From NCBI RefSeq assembly GCF_900116535.1, contig NZ_FPAU01000001.1:1537218-1601217 (forward strand): a stretch of 64,000 nt of DNA, in the 5' to 3' direction. The notes beneath the pieces are model-generated. The model was not told the DNA's origin, did no database searches, and saw only the letters and a program-made list of their open reading frames with translations. The stretch comes from Kosakonia arachidis (GTDB taxonomy: Bacteria; Pseudomonadota; Gammaproteobacteria; Enterobacterales; Enterobacteriaceae). A program made the translations under genes and the position numbers. How positions within the stretch are numbered: position 1 is the stretch's first letter; each line of letters starts with the position of its first letter. Of the stretch, positions 49,441 through 58,730 are shown piece after piece.

Positions 49441-50154
49441 ATGCCTTTCACACGTCCACGTCCGCAGCGGGGCCGTTTTGCCCCCGGAAGCGAAGAGTTT
49501 GGCCGCTCATTGCTCGGTGCACCGCTGATCTGGTTTCCGGCGCCCGTCGCCACGCACGAAAGCGGTTTGATTATTGCCGGGACGCATGGTGACGAAAACT
49601 CCTCGGTTGTCACACTTTCCTGCGCCCTGCGTACGCTGAAAGCCGATCTACGTCATCATCATGTGCTCCTGGCGGTCAATCCCGACGGTTGCCAGCTTGG
49701 CCTGCGTGCGAACGCCAACGGCGTCGATCTCAACCGGAATTTTCCCGCCGCCAACTGGAAAGCAGGTGAAACGGTTTATCGCTGGAACAGCGCCGCCGAT
49801 GCACGGGATGTGGTGTTACTGACCGGTGACGCACCTGGTTCTGAACCAGAAACGCAGGCGTTGTGCCAGTTGATTCATCGCATTCACCCGGCATGGGTCG
49901 TGACGTTCCATGATCCGCTGGCATGTGTGGAAGATCCGCAGGAAAGTGTGCTTGGCCACTGGTTGTCCAGCGCGTTATCTCTGCCGCTGGTCACTAGTGT
50001 TGGTTATGAAACGCCCGGCTCTTTTGGAAGCTGGTGTGCGGATATCGGTCTGCACTGCATCACCGTTGAGTTTCCGCCAATCTCAGCCGACGAAGCGAGC
50101 GAAAAGTACCTCGCGGCGGTGACAGAATTACTGCACTGGGATCCTCAAAGATGA
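49441..50154 (+). CDS. mpaA: Murein tripeptide amidase A
   Basis: A 237-residue cytoplasmic M14-type zinc carboxypeptidase that cuts the gamma-D-Glu-meso-Dap bond of murein tripeptide. Zinc ligands: His and Glu in GTHGDENSS, His in VVTFHDPLA; the catalytic Glu is in HCITVEFPP. AGAGGAAG precedes the ATG at 49441. Its 3' end overlaps the convergent ycjG by 10 bases; its 5' side is divergent from mppA. Confidence 0.94.
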   Translation: MPFTRPRPQRGRFAPGSEEFGRSLLGAPLIWFPAPVATHESGLIIAGTHGDENSSVVTLSCALRTLKADLRHHHVLLAVNPDGCQLGLRANANGVDLNRNFPAANWKAGETVYRWNSAADARDVVLLTGDAPGSEPETQALCQLIHRIHPAWVVTFHDPLACVEDPQESVLGHWLSSALSLPLVTSVGYETPGSFGSWCADIGLHCITVEFPPISADEASEKYLAAVTELLHWDPQR

Positions 50155-51110
50155 AGCGTGCCGGTGGTAAAGTGCAGCGCCGGTTCGACATCCACCGCCA
50201 GCCATGTTGGGCCATCGAGATCGGCGAAGCGCACGCGGTTTGCCAGCGGCAGTGCCGCGCTGATGGCGCGTGAAGTGCAAATCATGCAGCCCAACATCAG
50301 CGCAAAACCCTGCTTTGCGGCCTCGTCGGCCAGCGCCAGCGCTTCCGTCAGACCACCGGTTTTATCCAGCTTGATGTTGACCATCTCATAACGTCCGTGT
50401 AATGACGCCAGGCTTTCCCGCGTATGGCAACTCTCGTCAGCGCAAATGGGCAACGGATGGATAAAGTTGGCCAGCATCTCGTCGCCCCCGGCCGGAAGCG
50501 GTTGTTCCAGCATCGCCACGCCTAAATCCGCCAGCAGTTGGCAGCGCGCCACAAGGCCTTCGGCATGCCACGACTCGTTGGCATCAACAATCAGTGTCGC
50601 CGCAGGCGCTGCAGCGCGGATCGCCACCAGTCGCTCACTGATCAAGTGATCGTCAAGCTTCACTTTCAGCAACTGAGCGCCTTTCTCGCTGAGCGCCGCC
50701 GCGCTGGCCGCCATCTGCTCCGGTGTGCCAATCACCACGGTCTGCGCCGTAGTGATGCTTTGCGGCAATGTAATGCCTGCATAGTGTGTCAGGGTCTGGG
50801 TCGCTTTGCGCGCCGCCAAATCCCAGAGCGCAGAATCCACGGCGTTTCGCGCAGCACCGGGTGGCAAGAGCGTTTGCAGCTCCTCGCGGCTAAGTCGGTT
50901 TTCCAGTTGCGGTACAATGGTCAGTATCTGCGCCATGACTGACGCTTCGCTCTCACCGTAGCGTGGATACGGCGTACATTCACCCGAGGCTTTGATGCCA
51001 TCCTCTTCCAGCTCAACCACCACCACGCGCGCTTCGCTGCGGGCGCCGCGCGAGATTACGAACGGGGTATGCAGCGGCCAGGTTTCCTCATAAACTTTAA
51101 CGTTGCGCAT
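50145..51110 (-). CDS. ycjG: L-Ala-D/L-Glu epimerase
   Basis: A 321-residue enolase-superfamily enzyme (AEE) that epimerises L-Ala-D-Glu to L-Ala-L-Glu, the next step of murein peptide recycling. The K-x-K acid/base is in LLKVKLDDH, metal-binding Asp and Glu are in LIVDANESW, MLEQPLP and ICADESCH, and the second-face Lys is in NIKLDKTGG. GAGGAGAGAG lies before the ATG. Overlap with mpaA by 10 bases is convergent. Confidence 0.95.
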   Translation of the reverse strand: MRNVKVYEETWPLHTPFVISRGARSEARVVVVELEEDGIKASGECTPYPRYGESEASVMAQILTIVPQLENRLSREELQTLLPPGAARNAVDSALWDLAARKATQTLTHYAGITLPQSITTAQTVVIGTPEQMAASAAALSEKGAQLLKVKLDDHLISERLVAIRAAAPAATLIVDANESWHAEGLVARCQLLADLGVAMLEQPLPAGGDEMLANFIHPLPICADESCHTRESLASLHGRYEMVNIKLDKTGGLTEALALADEAAKQGFALMLGCMICTSRAISAALPLANRVRFADLDGPTWLAVDVEPALHFTTGTLHL

Positions 51111-51226
51111 TCCTCTCTCCTCTGCCGCAATGTAAACCAGTATAGATGTGAAAATTGGTTTGCCGTGTTCTCAGCGGATGGCATACACTAGCCCCGACGT
51201 TAATTATATGTAAACAGGAAGATATT

Positions 51227-51733
51227 ATGTCACAACTCGTTCATTTTCAGGGCAATCCGGTTCCCGTTGCAGGCGCAATCCCGCAGGTTGGCGCACAAGC
51301 CAAACCGTTTACGCTTGTGGCTAAAGACCTGTCTGACGTCTCTCTCGCACAGTTCTCGGGCAAACGCAAAGTACTGAATATTTTCCCGAGCATTGATACC
51401 GGTGTTTGTGCAGCTTCTGTGCGGAAATTCAATCAGTTAGCCACTGAAATTAACAACACACTGGTGTTATGCATTTCTGCAGATCTGCCGTTTGCGCAAT
51501 CGCGCTTCTGTGGCGCGGAAGGTCTGAGCAATGTGGTTACGCTGTCAACGCTGCGTAGCGCTGATTTTCTGGAAAACTACGGCGTGGGTATTTCTGAAGG
51601 CGCACTGAAAGGTCTGGCAGCACGCGCTGTTGTGGTGCTTGATGAAAACGATAAGGTTATTTTCAGCCAGTTGGTCAATGAAATTACCACTGAGCCGGAT
51701 TACACCGCGGCACTTGACGTACTGAAATCCTGA
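51227..51733 (+). CDS. tpx: Thiol peroxidase (lipid hydroperoxide peroxidase)
   Basis: A 168-residue atypical 2-Cys peroxiredoxin. The peroxidatic Cys is in [17 protein letters not shown] (about residue 61) and the resolving Cys in [11 protein letters not shown] (about 95). It reduces alkyl hydroperoxides using thioredoxin. AACAGGAAG precedes the ATG at 51227. Monocistronic with a strong terminator, convergent with tyrR. Confidence 0.96.
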   Translation: MSQLVHFQGNPVPVAGAIPQVGAQAKPFTLVAKDLSDVSLAQFSGKRKVLNIFPSIDTGVCAASVRKFNQLATEINNTLVLCISADLPFAQSRFCGAEGLSNVVTLSTLRSADFLENYGVGISEGALKGLAARAVVVLDENDKVIFSQLVNEITTEPDYTAALDVLKS

Positions 51734-51739
51734 TATTTC

Positions 51740-51772
51740 AGCCCGGCAGCGAACGCTGCCGGGTTTTCTTTA
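51740..51772 (+). terminator. Terminator of tpx
   Basis: Perfect 10-bp stem CCCGGCAGCG AA CGCTGCCGGG followed by TTTTCTTTA, ending 3 bases before the tyrR stop. Confidence 0.92.
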
Positions 51773-51774
51773 CT

Positions 51775-53316
51775 CTACTCTTCGCTTTTCTTCTGGCTTA
51801 AACCATATTCCCGCAACTTGTTGGCAATCGCCGTGTGCGATACGCCAAGCCTGCGCGCCAGTTTACGCGTACTGGGGTAGTTGCGATAAAGCTGCGTCAG
51901 CACCGAACGTTCAAAACGGCTGGTGATCTCATCCAGCGAACCTTCCATTGCATCCTCATCCACAGCCACAGCTGCCGCGTCGTAATCCGGCAACATAATA
52001 TCCTGAGCGCGCAGCTCATAACCTTCCAGTTGCGTTAACGCCCGATAGATGGCGTTTTTCAACTGACGGACGTTGCCCGGCCAGCTATAGCGGTTTAGCA
52101 ACGGCGGCAAATCCTGTGATAATTTCGGTCGTGGTACACCCTGCTCATCGGCGAAACGGGCGACAAACAGTTCCGTCAGCGGCATGATGTCCTGCGGACG
52201 TTCGCGCAGCGGCGGCAAATTCAGCGTCAGGACATTCAGACGATAATAGAGATCCTCGCGAAATACCCCCTTCTGTACCAGCTCCACCAGGTTACGTTGG
52301 GTGGCGCAAATCACTCTGACATCAACATGCACTTCATGATCTTCGCCAACGCGGCGGAAGGTACCATCGTTGAGGAAACGCAGCAGTTTGACCTGCATAC
52401 GCGGAGACATTTCGCCAATTTCATCCAGCAGTACAGAGCCGCCGTTAGCCTGCTCAAAAAACCCTTTTTTCCCTTCCGGCGCATGACCGAAAAGTTCGCT
52501 CTCGACCGATTCTTCCGGAATCGATGCGCAGTTAAGTGCCAGATATGGCTTCATCGCTCGCGGACTAGCAAGGTGACAGGCATGCGCCAGCAAATCTTTC
52601 CCTGTGCCGGTATCGCCGGTAATCAACAGCGGCGCGGTCAACGTTGCCAGTTTGCGCGCCTGCTCGACAACATGCTTCATCTTCTGACTGGCAGCGACAA
52701 TCTGGCTAAAAGCGCTTACATCCTGCGGACTGATATTCTGTAACTGCCGCCCCATGCGCACGGTGGAACGTAGCATAACAACGGCGCCAGTCAGCATCGG
52801 TTCGCCTGTTTCCCCTTCCAAATGAACCGGAGTAATTTCCATCAGGAAGTTTTGTCCGCCGATCACCACATGTTCGCTATGGGAGGTATGTGGGTTCCCC
52901 TCCAGCCAACGCTGAAAGTTAAAACCGGGGATCAGTTGCGCGGCATTGTGGTTGCGTAATTTGTCGCTATCTTGCGTGAAAAGCTGGCAACTCGCCGGGT
53001 TTGCCAGCTCAATTTTACTTTTCATGTCCAGCGAAAGTACTGGCTCCGGAAGTGCTTCCAGCAGTGCGCTAAGGGCGCGGTGCTCACGTTCAGAAGGCAT
53101 CCACGATACGGTGCGAACGTCAGTAACGCCGGAAATGCGGCGAATTTCGGCCATCAGGCTACTGAATGTATCGAACTGAAGTGCGGCAAAATTGAGGTAA
53201 ATGCGCCCGACCGGGTCAATTTCAATACCGCGCAAATCAATACCGCGCAGCACCAGTAAATCGAGCAATTCACGTGCCAGACCAAGACGATCCTCGCAAA
53301 AAACTTCAAGACGCAT
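51775..53316 (-). CDS. tyrR: Transcriptional regulator TyrR
   Basis: A 513-residue regulator of aromatic amino-acid biosynthesis and transport. It has an ACT domain (RLEVFCEDRLGLARELL), a PAS domain and an AAA+ domain with Walker A GDTGTGKD and Walker B VLLDEIGEM, but HAPEGKKGFF in place of the GAFTGA loop, so it cannot activate sigma-54 and works on sigma-70 promoters. A C-terminal helix-turn-helix (TRKLARRLGVSHTAIANKLR) follows. The start at 53316 matches E. coli (MRLEVF) and its length; an ATG nine codons upstream is in frame. Confidence 0.96.
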   Translation of the reverse strand: MRLEVFCEDRLGLARELLDLLVLRGIDLRGIEIDPVGRIYLNFAALQFDTFSSLMAEIRRISGVTDVRTVSWMPSEREHRALSALLEALPEPVLSLDMKSKIELANPASCQLFTQDSDKLRNHNAAQLIPGFNFQRWLEGNPHTSHSEHVVIGGQNFLMEITPVHLEGETGEPMLTGAVVMLRSTVRMGRQLQNISPQDVSAFSQIVAASQKMKHVVEQARKLATLTAPLLITGDTGTGKDLLAHACHLASPRAMKPYLALNCASIPEESVESELFGHAPEGKKGFFEQANGGSVLLDEIGEMSPRMQVKLLRFLNDGTFRRVGEDHEVHVDVRVICATQRNLVELVQKGVFREDLYYRLNVLTLNLPPLRERPQDIMPLTELFVARFADEQGVPRPKLSQDLPPLLNRYSWPGNVRQLKNAIYRALTQLEGYELRAQDIMLPDYDAAAVAVDEDAMEGSLDEITSRFERSVLTQLYRNYPSTRKLARRLGVSHTAIANKLREYGLSQKKSEE

Positions 53317-53461
53317 GGGAATAACCACCCTTTTTTCATTCACGTATTAAAGGATGATAAGCCACTTCCTGGCTGGCAGGAAGATGTCTGTCAACAAATA
53401 TTGACAGCCTGCCGGAAATAGCGGCATTACGCTGTAAAGATAAGCGCGCAACGCTGTTCTT

Positions 53462-54511
53462 TTATTCCGCTGGCCGCTTTTGCAAGGTCTCTTTAAGCTG
53501 GCTAATCAACTGGCGCCGGAAATCGCCAAGGCGGGGTTTATCGTCATCTAACCACGGCAAAGGGCGGCACAATTCCATTGCCTTAATCCCCAGACGTGCC
53601 GTCAGCAACCCGGCACCAATTCCCTGTGCGGCACGAGCAGAAAGCCGCGCCGCGAGATCCTGTGATACCCAGTCCATTCCCACTTCGCGCACCAGTTCAC
53701 TGGCACCGGCAAACGCAATGTTCAGCAGTACCAGGCGGAACAATCGCAAGCGGCTGTAATACCCCAGTTCAATACCATAAAGCGTGGCAATGCGATTGAT
53801 CAGCCGCAGATTGCGCCAGGCAATAAAAGCCATATCCACCAGCGCCAGCGGGCTTACCGCGATCATCAATGTGGATTCGGCCGCCGAACGGCTGATTTCG
53901 CGCCGCGCCTGCGCATCCAGCACCGGTTGTACCAGGTGAGCATAAAGGCTGACAATTTCACGATCGCTTTGTGTTTCATGAATGGCGGCATACCAGCGCT
54001 GCATTGCAGGGTGTGCATGATCGATGCCAGCCTGTTGCGCCAGTTTTTCACAAAACGCGCGGCCTTTCCCGGTGGCATGACTGTGCAGCAAATCACGGGC
54101 TTCATCACGCTCCTGCGCTCGCTGTCGCAAACGCCAGAGCCGCCGCCATTCGCTGGCGACCGAACCGACACCCGCACCGATGATCAGCGCGCCGGCCGCA
54201 CAGCCGCCGAGCGCGACCCAGTTCTGGGTCTGCCAGGCATTCATCGTCCACTGCACACCCTGACCAATAACGCTCACGCCAAACAGCGCCAGACCTGCGC
54301 TAACCATTTTACGCCACAGACTGCGCTTCGGGCGCAGTGCGGATTCCACTGCAGCTTCTGTCGGACCCTCAGCAGACAAGCCGTCAGCGATGAGTGGCGA
54401 GAATTTCTCTGCCTGCTGCGCGTCAAAAGTTTGCGCGCCTTTAAACTGCACGTCGGTTTCTGCTTCCAGCGGCCCGGCGAAATCGATTCTTGGCTTTAGC
54501 GGCTCGCTCAT
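53462..54511 (-). CDS. ycjF: YcjF inner-membrane protein (DUF697/TIGR01620)
   Basis: A 349-residue protein with a polar N-terminus of ~75 residues, membrane helices around [20 protein letters not shown] and [21 protein letters not shown] (about 90-140), and a C-terminal DUF697 domain. In E. coli it is co-expressed with YcjX as part of the wider Psp response; the biochemical role is unknown. Its start overlaps the ycjX stop by 4 bases (ATGA). Confidence 0.93.
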   Translation of the reverse strand: MSEPLKPRIDFAGPLEAETDVQFKGAQTFDAQQAEKFSPLIADGLSAEGPTEAAVESALRPKRSLWRKMVSAGLALFGVSVIGQGVQWTMNAWQTQNWVALGGCAAGALIIGAGVGSVASEWRRLWRLRQRAQERDEARDLLHSHATGKGRAFCEKLAQQAGIDHAHPAMQRWYAAIHETQSDREIVSLYAHLVQPVLDAQARREISRSAAESTLMIAVSPLALVDMAFIAWRNLRLINRIATLYGIELGYYSRLRLFRLVLLNIAFAGASELVREVGMDWVSQDLAARLSARAAQGIGAGLLTARLGIKAMELCRPLPWLDDDKPRLGDFRRQLISQLKETLQKRPAE

Positions 54512-55911
54512 CGCAATTTATCTCCAATTAAAAACTCCAGCGCAGCATCGAGGCGAATATGCGGTAGCGGCGTATCTACATCCATTGCCTGCGGACGAAA
54601 AGCTTCGAAACTGAAACCCTGTTTATCCCAAAATGTCTGCCCCGGCAGTCGAGCAGGCACTTCGCCCGGATAAAAGGTTAATGGCGTACCGTCACTCAGA
54701 CGATGCCCGCGCAAGGCCGGGATTTTCTCGCCATTCACCTCGATGATGCCGCTCTGCGTGGCCTGCACCGATGCCAGCCCCATGCAATCCATGCTGATAC
54801 CTTCGAAGGCCGCATTCTGCCAGGCATCCTGGACGAGCTGTTGCAGCAGCGACACCATATTGGCGTGCTGATCGAGTGTCACATGGTCAGCTTTGGTGGC
54901 GGCAAATAGCAATTTATCGATCACTGGCGAAAACAGACGGCGGAACAGCGTGCGCTGGCCATAATGGAAACTTTGCATCAGTTGGGTCAGTGCCAGCCGC
55001 ATATCATTGAACGCCTGCGGACCGTTGTTCAGCGGTTGCAGACAGTCCACCAGCACAATCTGGCGATCGAACTTCAAAAAGTGATGTTTGTAGAAGCCCT
55101 TCACCACATGTTCACAGTAATAGTTGTAGCGCTCTCGCAGCATTCCGGCATTGGTGTGTTTATCAGCCTGAGCCAGCTTCGTCTCACCAACACCATCGAC
55201 ATCTGGCCACGGGAAGAATTGCAGCGCGGGGGCCCCCGCCATATCGCCCGGTAGAACAAAGCGCCCAGGCTGAATAAAATGCAGACCTTCACGTTTGCAC
55301 TGATGCAGATAGTCCGTCCAGGCCGCAGCGATCTCCGCAAGACGGTTCTCATCGGCTGGCGCAAGCGGATCAAGATCGGCGCATAACGCGCGCCATTTTT
55401 GCGACCACGCCTGGCGTTGTCCCTGTAAAAGCCCGGTCATCTGCCGCGACCAGCTCAGGTAGTCCTGCGCCAGCATCGGTAAATCCAGCAGCCACTCGCC
55501 GGGATAATCGACAATCTCCAGATAGAGCGTTGAGGTCTCTTTGAAATGGCGCAGCAGCGAATCATTTGAGCGGAAACGCAGCGCCAGACGAATTTCGCTG
55601 ACGCCGCGCGTTGGCGTCGGCCAGGCGGGCGGCATACCATAAAGCTGGGCCAGACCTTCATCGTAGGTGAAACGGGGAATGCCAAAATCGCGCTGGGGGA
55701 CGCGTTTCACGCCCAGCAACCGTTCTTCGCGCACGGCGCTCAGCAGCGGCAACCGCGCACCCGCATGCAGGTTAAGAAGTTGATTGACCATCGCCGTGAT
55801 AAACGCGGTTTTTCCACTGCGGCTAAGGCCAGTGACCGCAAGGCGTAAATGCCTGTCCATGCCGCGGTTCACCAGCGCGTTCAGTTCGTTCTTAAATCGG
55901 TCCATCGCCAT
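54508..55911 (-). CDS. ycjX: YcjX GTP-binding stress protein (DUF463)
   Basis: A 467-residue P-loop GTPase-like protein. Walker A is [20 protein letters not shown] near the N-terminus and [18 protein letters not shown] resembles a switch II (DxxG) segment; [12 protein letters not shown] is the base-specificity (TKAD) motif. It is membrane-associated and stress-induced with the psp genes in E. coli. It follows pspD by ~35 bases and precedes ycjF with overlap, so it likely shares the psp transcript here. Confidence 0.94.
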   Translation of the reverse strand: MAMDRFKNELNALVNRGMDRHLRLAVTGLSRSGKTAFITAMVNQLLNLHAGARLPLLSAVREERLLGVKRVPQRDFGIPRFTYDEGLAQLYGMPPAWPTPTRGVSEIRLALRFRSNDSLLRHFKETSTLYLEIVDYPGEWLLDLPMLAQDYLSWSRQMTGLLQGQRQAWSQKWRALCADLDPLAPADENRLAEIAAAWTDYLHQCKREGLHFIQPGRFVLPGDMAGAPALQFFPWPDVDGVGETKLAQADKHTNAGMLRERYNYYCEHVVKGFYKHHFLKFDRQIVLVDCLQPLNNGPQAFNDMRLALTQLMQSFHYGQRTLFRRLFSPVIDKLLFAATKADHVTLDQHANMVSLLQQLVQDAWQNAAFEGISMDCMGLASVQATQSGIIEVNGEKIPALRGHRLSDGTPLTFYPGEVPARLPGQTFWDKQGFSFEAFRPQAMDVDTPLPHIRLDAALEFLIGDKLR

Positions 55912-55945
55912 GCAGCATTGCCCTTAGGGTGAAGCCGTAAATCAC

Positions 55946-56182
55946 TTATTTTACCTGCCTCTCGGCCATAAAGCGGCGAGAAAATTTATCCGCTGCACGT
56001 TTCAGTAACGGTTCCAGCGCAAACGCCAACAGTACTCTGGCCGGACGGCGGGCAACAGATTTAACCGCCCAACCGGCCACGCCCGCCGGGCCATAACGCA
56101 GAGCGGTGAGCAAAACCAGCTTGCCGGCGAATTTCAACCCCGGTAGGGCATGCCGACGTGCCTGTTGCCAATGACGATTCAT
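55946..56182 (-). CDS. pspD: Phage shock protein D
   Basis: A 78-residue inner-membrane-associated protein with a hydrophobic middle ([20 protein letters not shown]) and basic ends. ATAAGAGG precedes the ATG. It is the fourth gene of pspABCD. The pspE gene, which follows in E. coli, is absent; ycjX comes directly after. Confidence 0.9.
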   Translation of the reverse strand: MNRHWQQARRHALPGLKFAGKLVLLTALRYGPAGVAGWAVKSVARRPARVLLAFALEPLLKRAADKFSRRFMAERQVK

Positions 56183-56192
56183 GATTTACCTC

Positions 56193-56552
56193 TTATAGCT
56201 GACGGAAACGGCTGCGCAGTGAGAAACTGTCGGAGGTGACATAGCGTTCCATCTGACGCAAGCGATGTTCCCCTTCAGCCAACTGTGCATCGACGGTATC
56301 GAGCAGTTCCCTGCTGGAAGGGACGCGTTCCCCTTCCACGTAATTATCTGGCAGCGGGTCGAGGATAAAAAACAGTACGATATAAGCGGCGACGACGAAG
56401 AAAAACAGGCCGAAACACATTGCCAGGATCGCCAGAATACGCACTACTTTGACTTTGATATCCAGATACTGCGCAATGCCGGCGCAGACGCCACCCAGTT
56501 TGCCACGCTGCGGGATACGCCATAATTTCTTATTCAGATCTAACGTTGCCAT
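56193..56552 (-). CDS. pspC: Phage shock protein C
   Basis: A 119-residue bitopic inner-membrane protein. The PspC domain LWRIPQRGKLGGVCAGIAQY precedes a membrane helix (ILAILAMCFGLFFFVVAAYIVLFFILDP) and a polar C-terminal coiled region. With PspB it senses membrane stress and relieves PspA inhibition of PspF. The start overlaps the pspB stop by 1 base (TGATG). Confidence 0.95.
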   Translation of the reverse strand: MATLDLNKKLWRIPQRGKLGGVCAGIAQYLDIKVKVVRILAILAMCFGLFFFVVAAYIVLFFILDPLPDNYVEGERVPSSRELLDTVDAQLAEGEHRLRQMERYVTSDSFSLRSRFRQL

Positions 56553-56773
56553 CAGCGCTCCCTCCAGTTAGGGTGTTCAGCATCAAGAATATCTTCCAGC
56601 GCCTGAATACGCTCGCGCATTCGCGCGGCTTCGGCGGACAGTTGCTGGAGCCGCTGCTGTTCGTTTTGATTCAAATCGCCGCGCTGGCGATTGTTGTAAT
56701 GCAGCCATAGCCAGACGGGTAGAACAAACAGGATGAATAGCGTCAGGGGGATAGCCAGAAAAAGCGTGCTCAT
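56552..56773 (-). CDS. pspB: Phage shock protein B
   Basis: A 73-residue protein with an N-terminal membrane helix (LFLAIPLTLFILFVLPVWLWLHY) and a cytoplasmic coiled coil (EQQRLQQLSAEAARMRERIQ). It partners with PspC in stress sensing. Length and context as in E. coli. Confidence 0.96.
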   Translation of the reverse strand: MSTLFLAIPLTLFILFVLPVWLWLHYNNRQRGDLNQNEQQRLQQLSAEAARMRERIQALEDILDAEHPNWRER

Positions 56774-56823
56774 GTGTACTCCTTACAGCAAGTGATGCGG
56801 CATCTTCTGATACCGCCTTATTA

Positions 56824-57492
56824 TTATTGATTGTCCTGTTTCACTTTGGCTTTCAGTTGTGCCAGTTGCTCGCTGATTTCGTCATCCGCATGCAGCTCGG
56901 CAAATTGCTGATCCAGCGATTTTTGTTTACCAAAACCGTGGCTTTCGGCTTCCGCTTCCATCTGATCGATACGACGTTCGAAGGATTCAAAACGTGCCAT
57001 CGCCTCATCCAGTTTGCCGCTATCCAGTTGACGGCGGACATCACGCGAGGAGCTGGCCGCCTGGTGGCGAAGGGTAAGCGCCTGCTGACGAGCACGAGTT
57101 TCGCTGAGTTTGTTTTCCAGCTCGCCAATTTCTTTTTTCATCCGCGCCAGGCTTTCATCCACCAGCGTCACTTCCTGGCCCAGGGTCTCCATCAGCGCGG
57201 TAACTTTCTGTTTTTCGATCAGCGCCGCACGCGCCAGATCGTCTTTATCTTTACGCAGTGCCAGTTCGGCTTTCTCCTGCCACTCTTCCTGCTGGGCAGA
57301 GGCCTGCTCAATACGGCGCGTCAGCTGTTTTTTTTCTGCCAACGCACGTGCTGAAGTTGAACGCACTTCAACCAGCGTATCTTCCATCTCCTGAATCATC
57401 AGGCGCACCAGTTTCTGCGGATCCTCCGCCTTTTCCAGCAACGAGTTAATGTTGGCGTTCACGATGTCGGCAAAACGAGAAAAAATACCCAT
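56824..57492 (-). CDS. pspA: Phage shock protein A
   Basis: A 222-residue ESCRT-III/Vipp1-family coiled-coil protein that binds stressed membranes and, at rest, inhibits PspF. It starts [20 protein letters not shown] (amphipathic helix a), and the ATG at 57492 has AGAGGAAC upstream; the 11-residue longer reading is not used. It is the first gene of pspABCD-ycjX-ycjF, transcribed from the sigma-54 promoter just upstream. Confidence 0.97.
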   Translation of the reverse strand: MGIFSRFADIVNANINSLLEKAEDPQKLVRLMIQEMEDTLVEVRSTSARALAEKKQLTRRIEQASAQQEEWQEKAELALRKDKDDLARAALIEKQKVTALMETLGQEVTLVDESLARMKKEIGELENKLSETRARQQALTLRHQAASSSRDVRRQLDSGKLDEAMARFESFERRIDQMEAEAESHGFGKQKSLDQQFAELHADDEISEQLAQLKAKVKQDNQ

Positions 57493-57544
57493 AATCAGTT
57501 CCTCTTCATTTCTGTAATCGGGCATGGCCCTGTTACTGACTTAT

Positions 57545-57563
57545 TTACAATCTTCGTGCCAAC
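57545..57563 (-). promoter_or_regulatory. Sigma-54 promoter of the psp operon
   Basis: On the minus strand TTGGCAC GAAGA TTGTA: -24 element TGGCAC, 5-base spacer, -12 element TTGT, nearly identical to the E. coli pspA promoter. The AT-rich 57565-57610 interval upstream fits an IHF site and PspF enhancer. Confidence 0.88.
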
Positions 57564-57660
57564 TTTTTATTTACTTGATTATTAATGATTTTAATAATTT
57601 TACCACCGCGTTTTTTTCATTTAGAGTGGTTAATAAAACTAACTAATGGTGAATTTCATC

Positions 57661-58632
57661 ATGCCAGAACACAAGGATAACCTGCTCGGTGAGGCTAATA
57701 GCTTTATCGAGGTGCTGGAACAGGTTTCACGCCTTGCGCCAATCGATAAACCGGTACTGATCATCGGTGAGCGCGGCACAGGTAAAGAGCTGATTGCTAA
57801 CCGTCTGCATTTCCTCTCCTCGCGCTGGCAAGGGCCATTTATCTCCCTCAACTGTGCGGCGTTGAATGAAAATCTGCTGGATTCAGAATTGTTCGGCCAT
57901 GAAGCCGGTGCTTTTACCGGCGCGCAGAAACGCCATCCAGGCCGCTTTGAGCGTGCCGACGGTGGAACACTGTTTCTCGATGAGCTGGCCACTGCGCCGA
58001 TGCTGGTACAGGAAAAACTCCTGCGGGTCATTGAATATGGCGAACTCGAACGCGTGGGTGGTAGCCAGCCTTTGCAGGTGAATGTGCGGCTGGTCTGCGC
58101 CACCAATGCCGACTTGCCGCAGATGGTGCAGGACGGTATCTTCCGCGCCGATCTGCTCGACAGACTGGCCTTTGACGTGGTGCTATTGCCGCCGCTGCGA
58201 CAGCGGCAGAGCGATATCATGCTGATGGCCGATCACTTTGCCATTCAGATGTGCCGGGAACTTAAATTGCCGCTGTTTCCCGGTTTTACCGATCGTGCCC
58301 GCGATATGTTGATGAATTACGGCTGGCCCGGAAATATTCGCGAGCTGAAAAACGTGGTGGAACGTTCAGTATATCGTCATGGGCGCAGCGATGTGCCGCT
58401 TGATACTATAATTCTTGATCCCTTTAACCGTACGCTGAGTGCGCCGAAGGTTGAAGAGAATACCCCGGTCTCCCTGCCGCTCGATCTGCGACAATTTCAG
58501 CACCAGCAGGAAAAGCAGCTGTTACAGCAGAGTCTGCAACAAGCAAAATTTAACCAAAAACGCGCGACGGAATTGCTGGGGCTGACCTATCACCAGCTAA
58601 GGGCGCTGCTGAAAAAGCATCAAATCAGCTGA
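57661..58632 (+). CDS. pspF: PspF, sigma-54 enhancer-binding activator of psp
   Basis: A 323-residue AAA+ activator without a receiver domain. Walker A is GERGTGKELIANRL, the sigma-54-contacting loop is HEAGAFTGAQ (intact GAFTGA), Walker B is GGTLFLDELAT, and the C-terminal FIS-type helix-turn-helix is NQKRATELLGLTYHQLRALL. The start MPEHKDNLLGEANSF at 57661 fits E. coli MAEYKDNLLGEANSF; an ATG five codons upstream is possible. Divergent from pspA. Confidence 0.96.
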   Translation: MPEHKDNLLGEANSFIEVLEQVSRLAPIDKPVLIIGERGTGKELIANRLHFLSSRWQGPFISLNCAALNENLLDSELFGHEAGAFTGAQKRHPGRFERADGGTLFLDELATAPMLVQEKLLRVIEYGELERVGGSQPLQVNVRLVCATNADLPQMVQDGIFRADLLDRLAFDVVLLPPLRQRQSDIMLMADHFAIQMCRELKLPLFPGFTDRARDMLMNYGWPGNIRELKNVVERSVYRHGRSDVPLDTIILDPFNRTLSAPKVEENTPVSLPLDLRQFQHQQEKQLLQQSLQQAKFNQKRATELLGLTYHQLRALLKKHQIS

Positions 58633-58730
58633 AATCGTCGACAATAACAGCAGTCGCTTGCAGACATTTGTACGAAGCCATAGCAAGTGCGATACACTTT
58701 GTTCATGAATTTAAACACGTTGAATAAATC

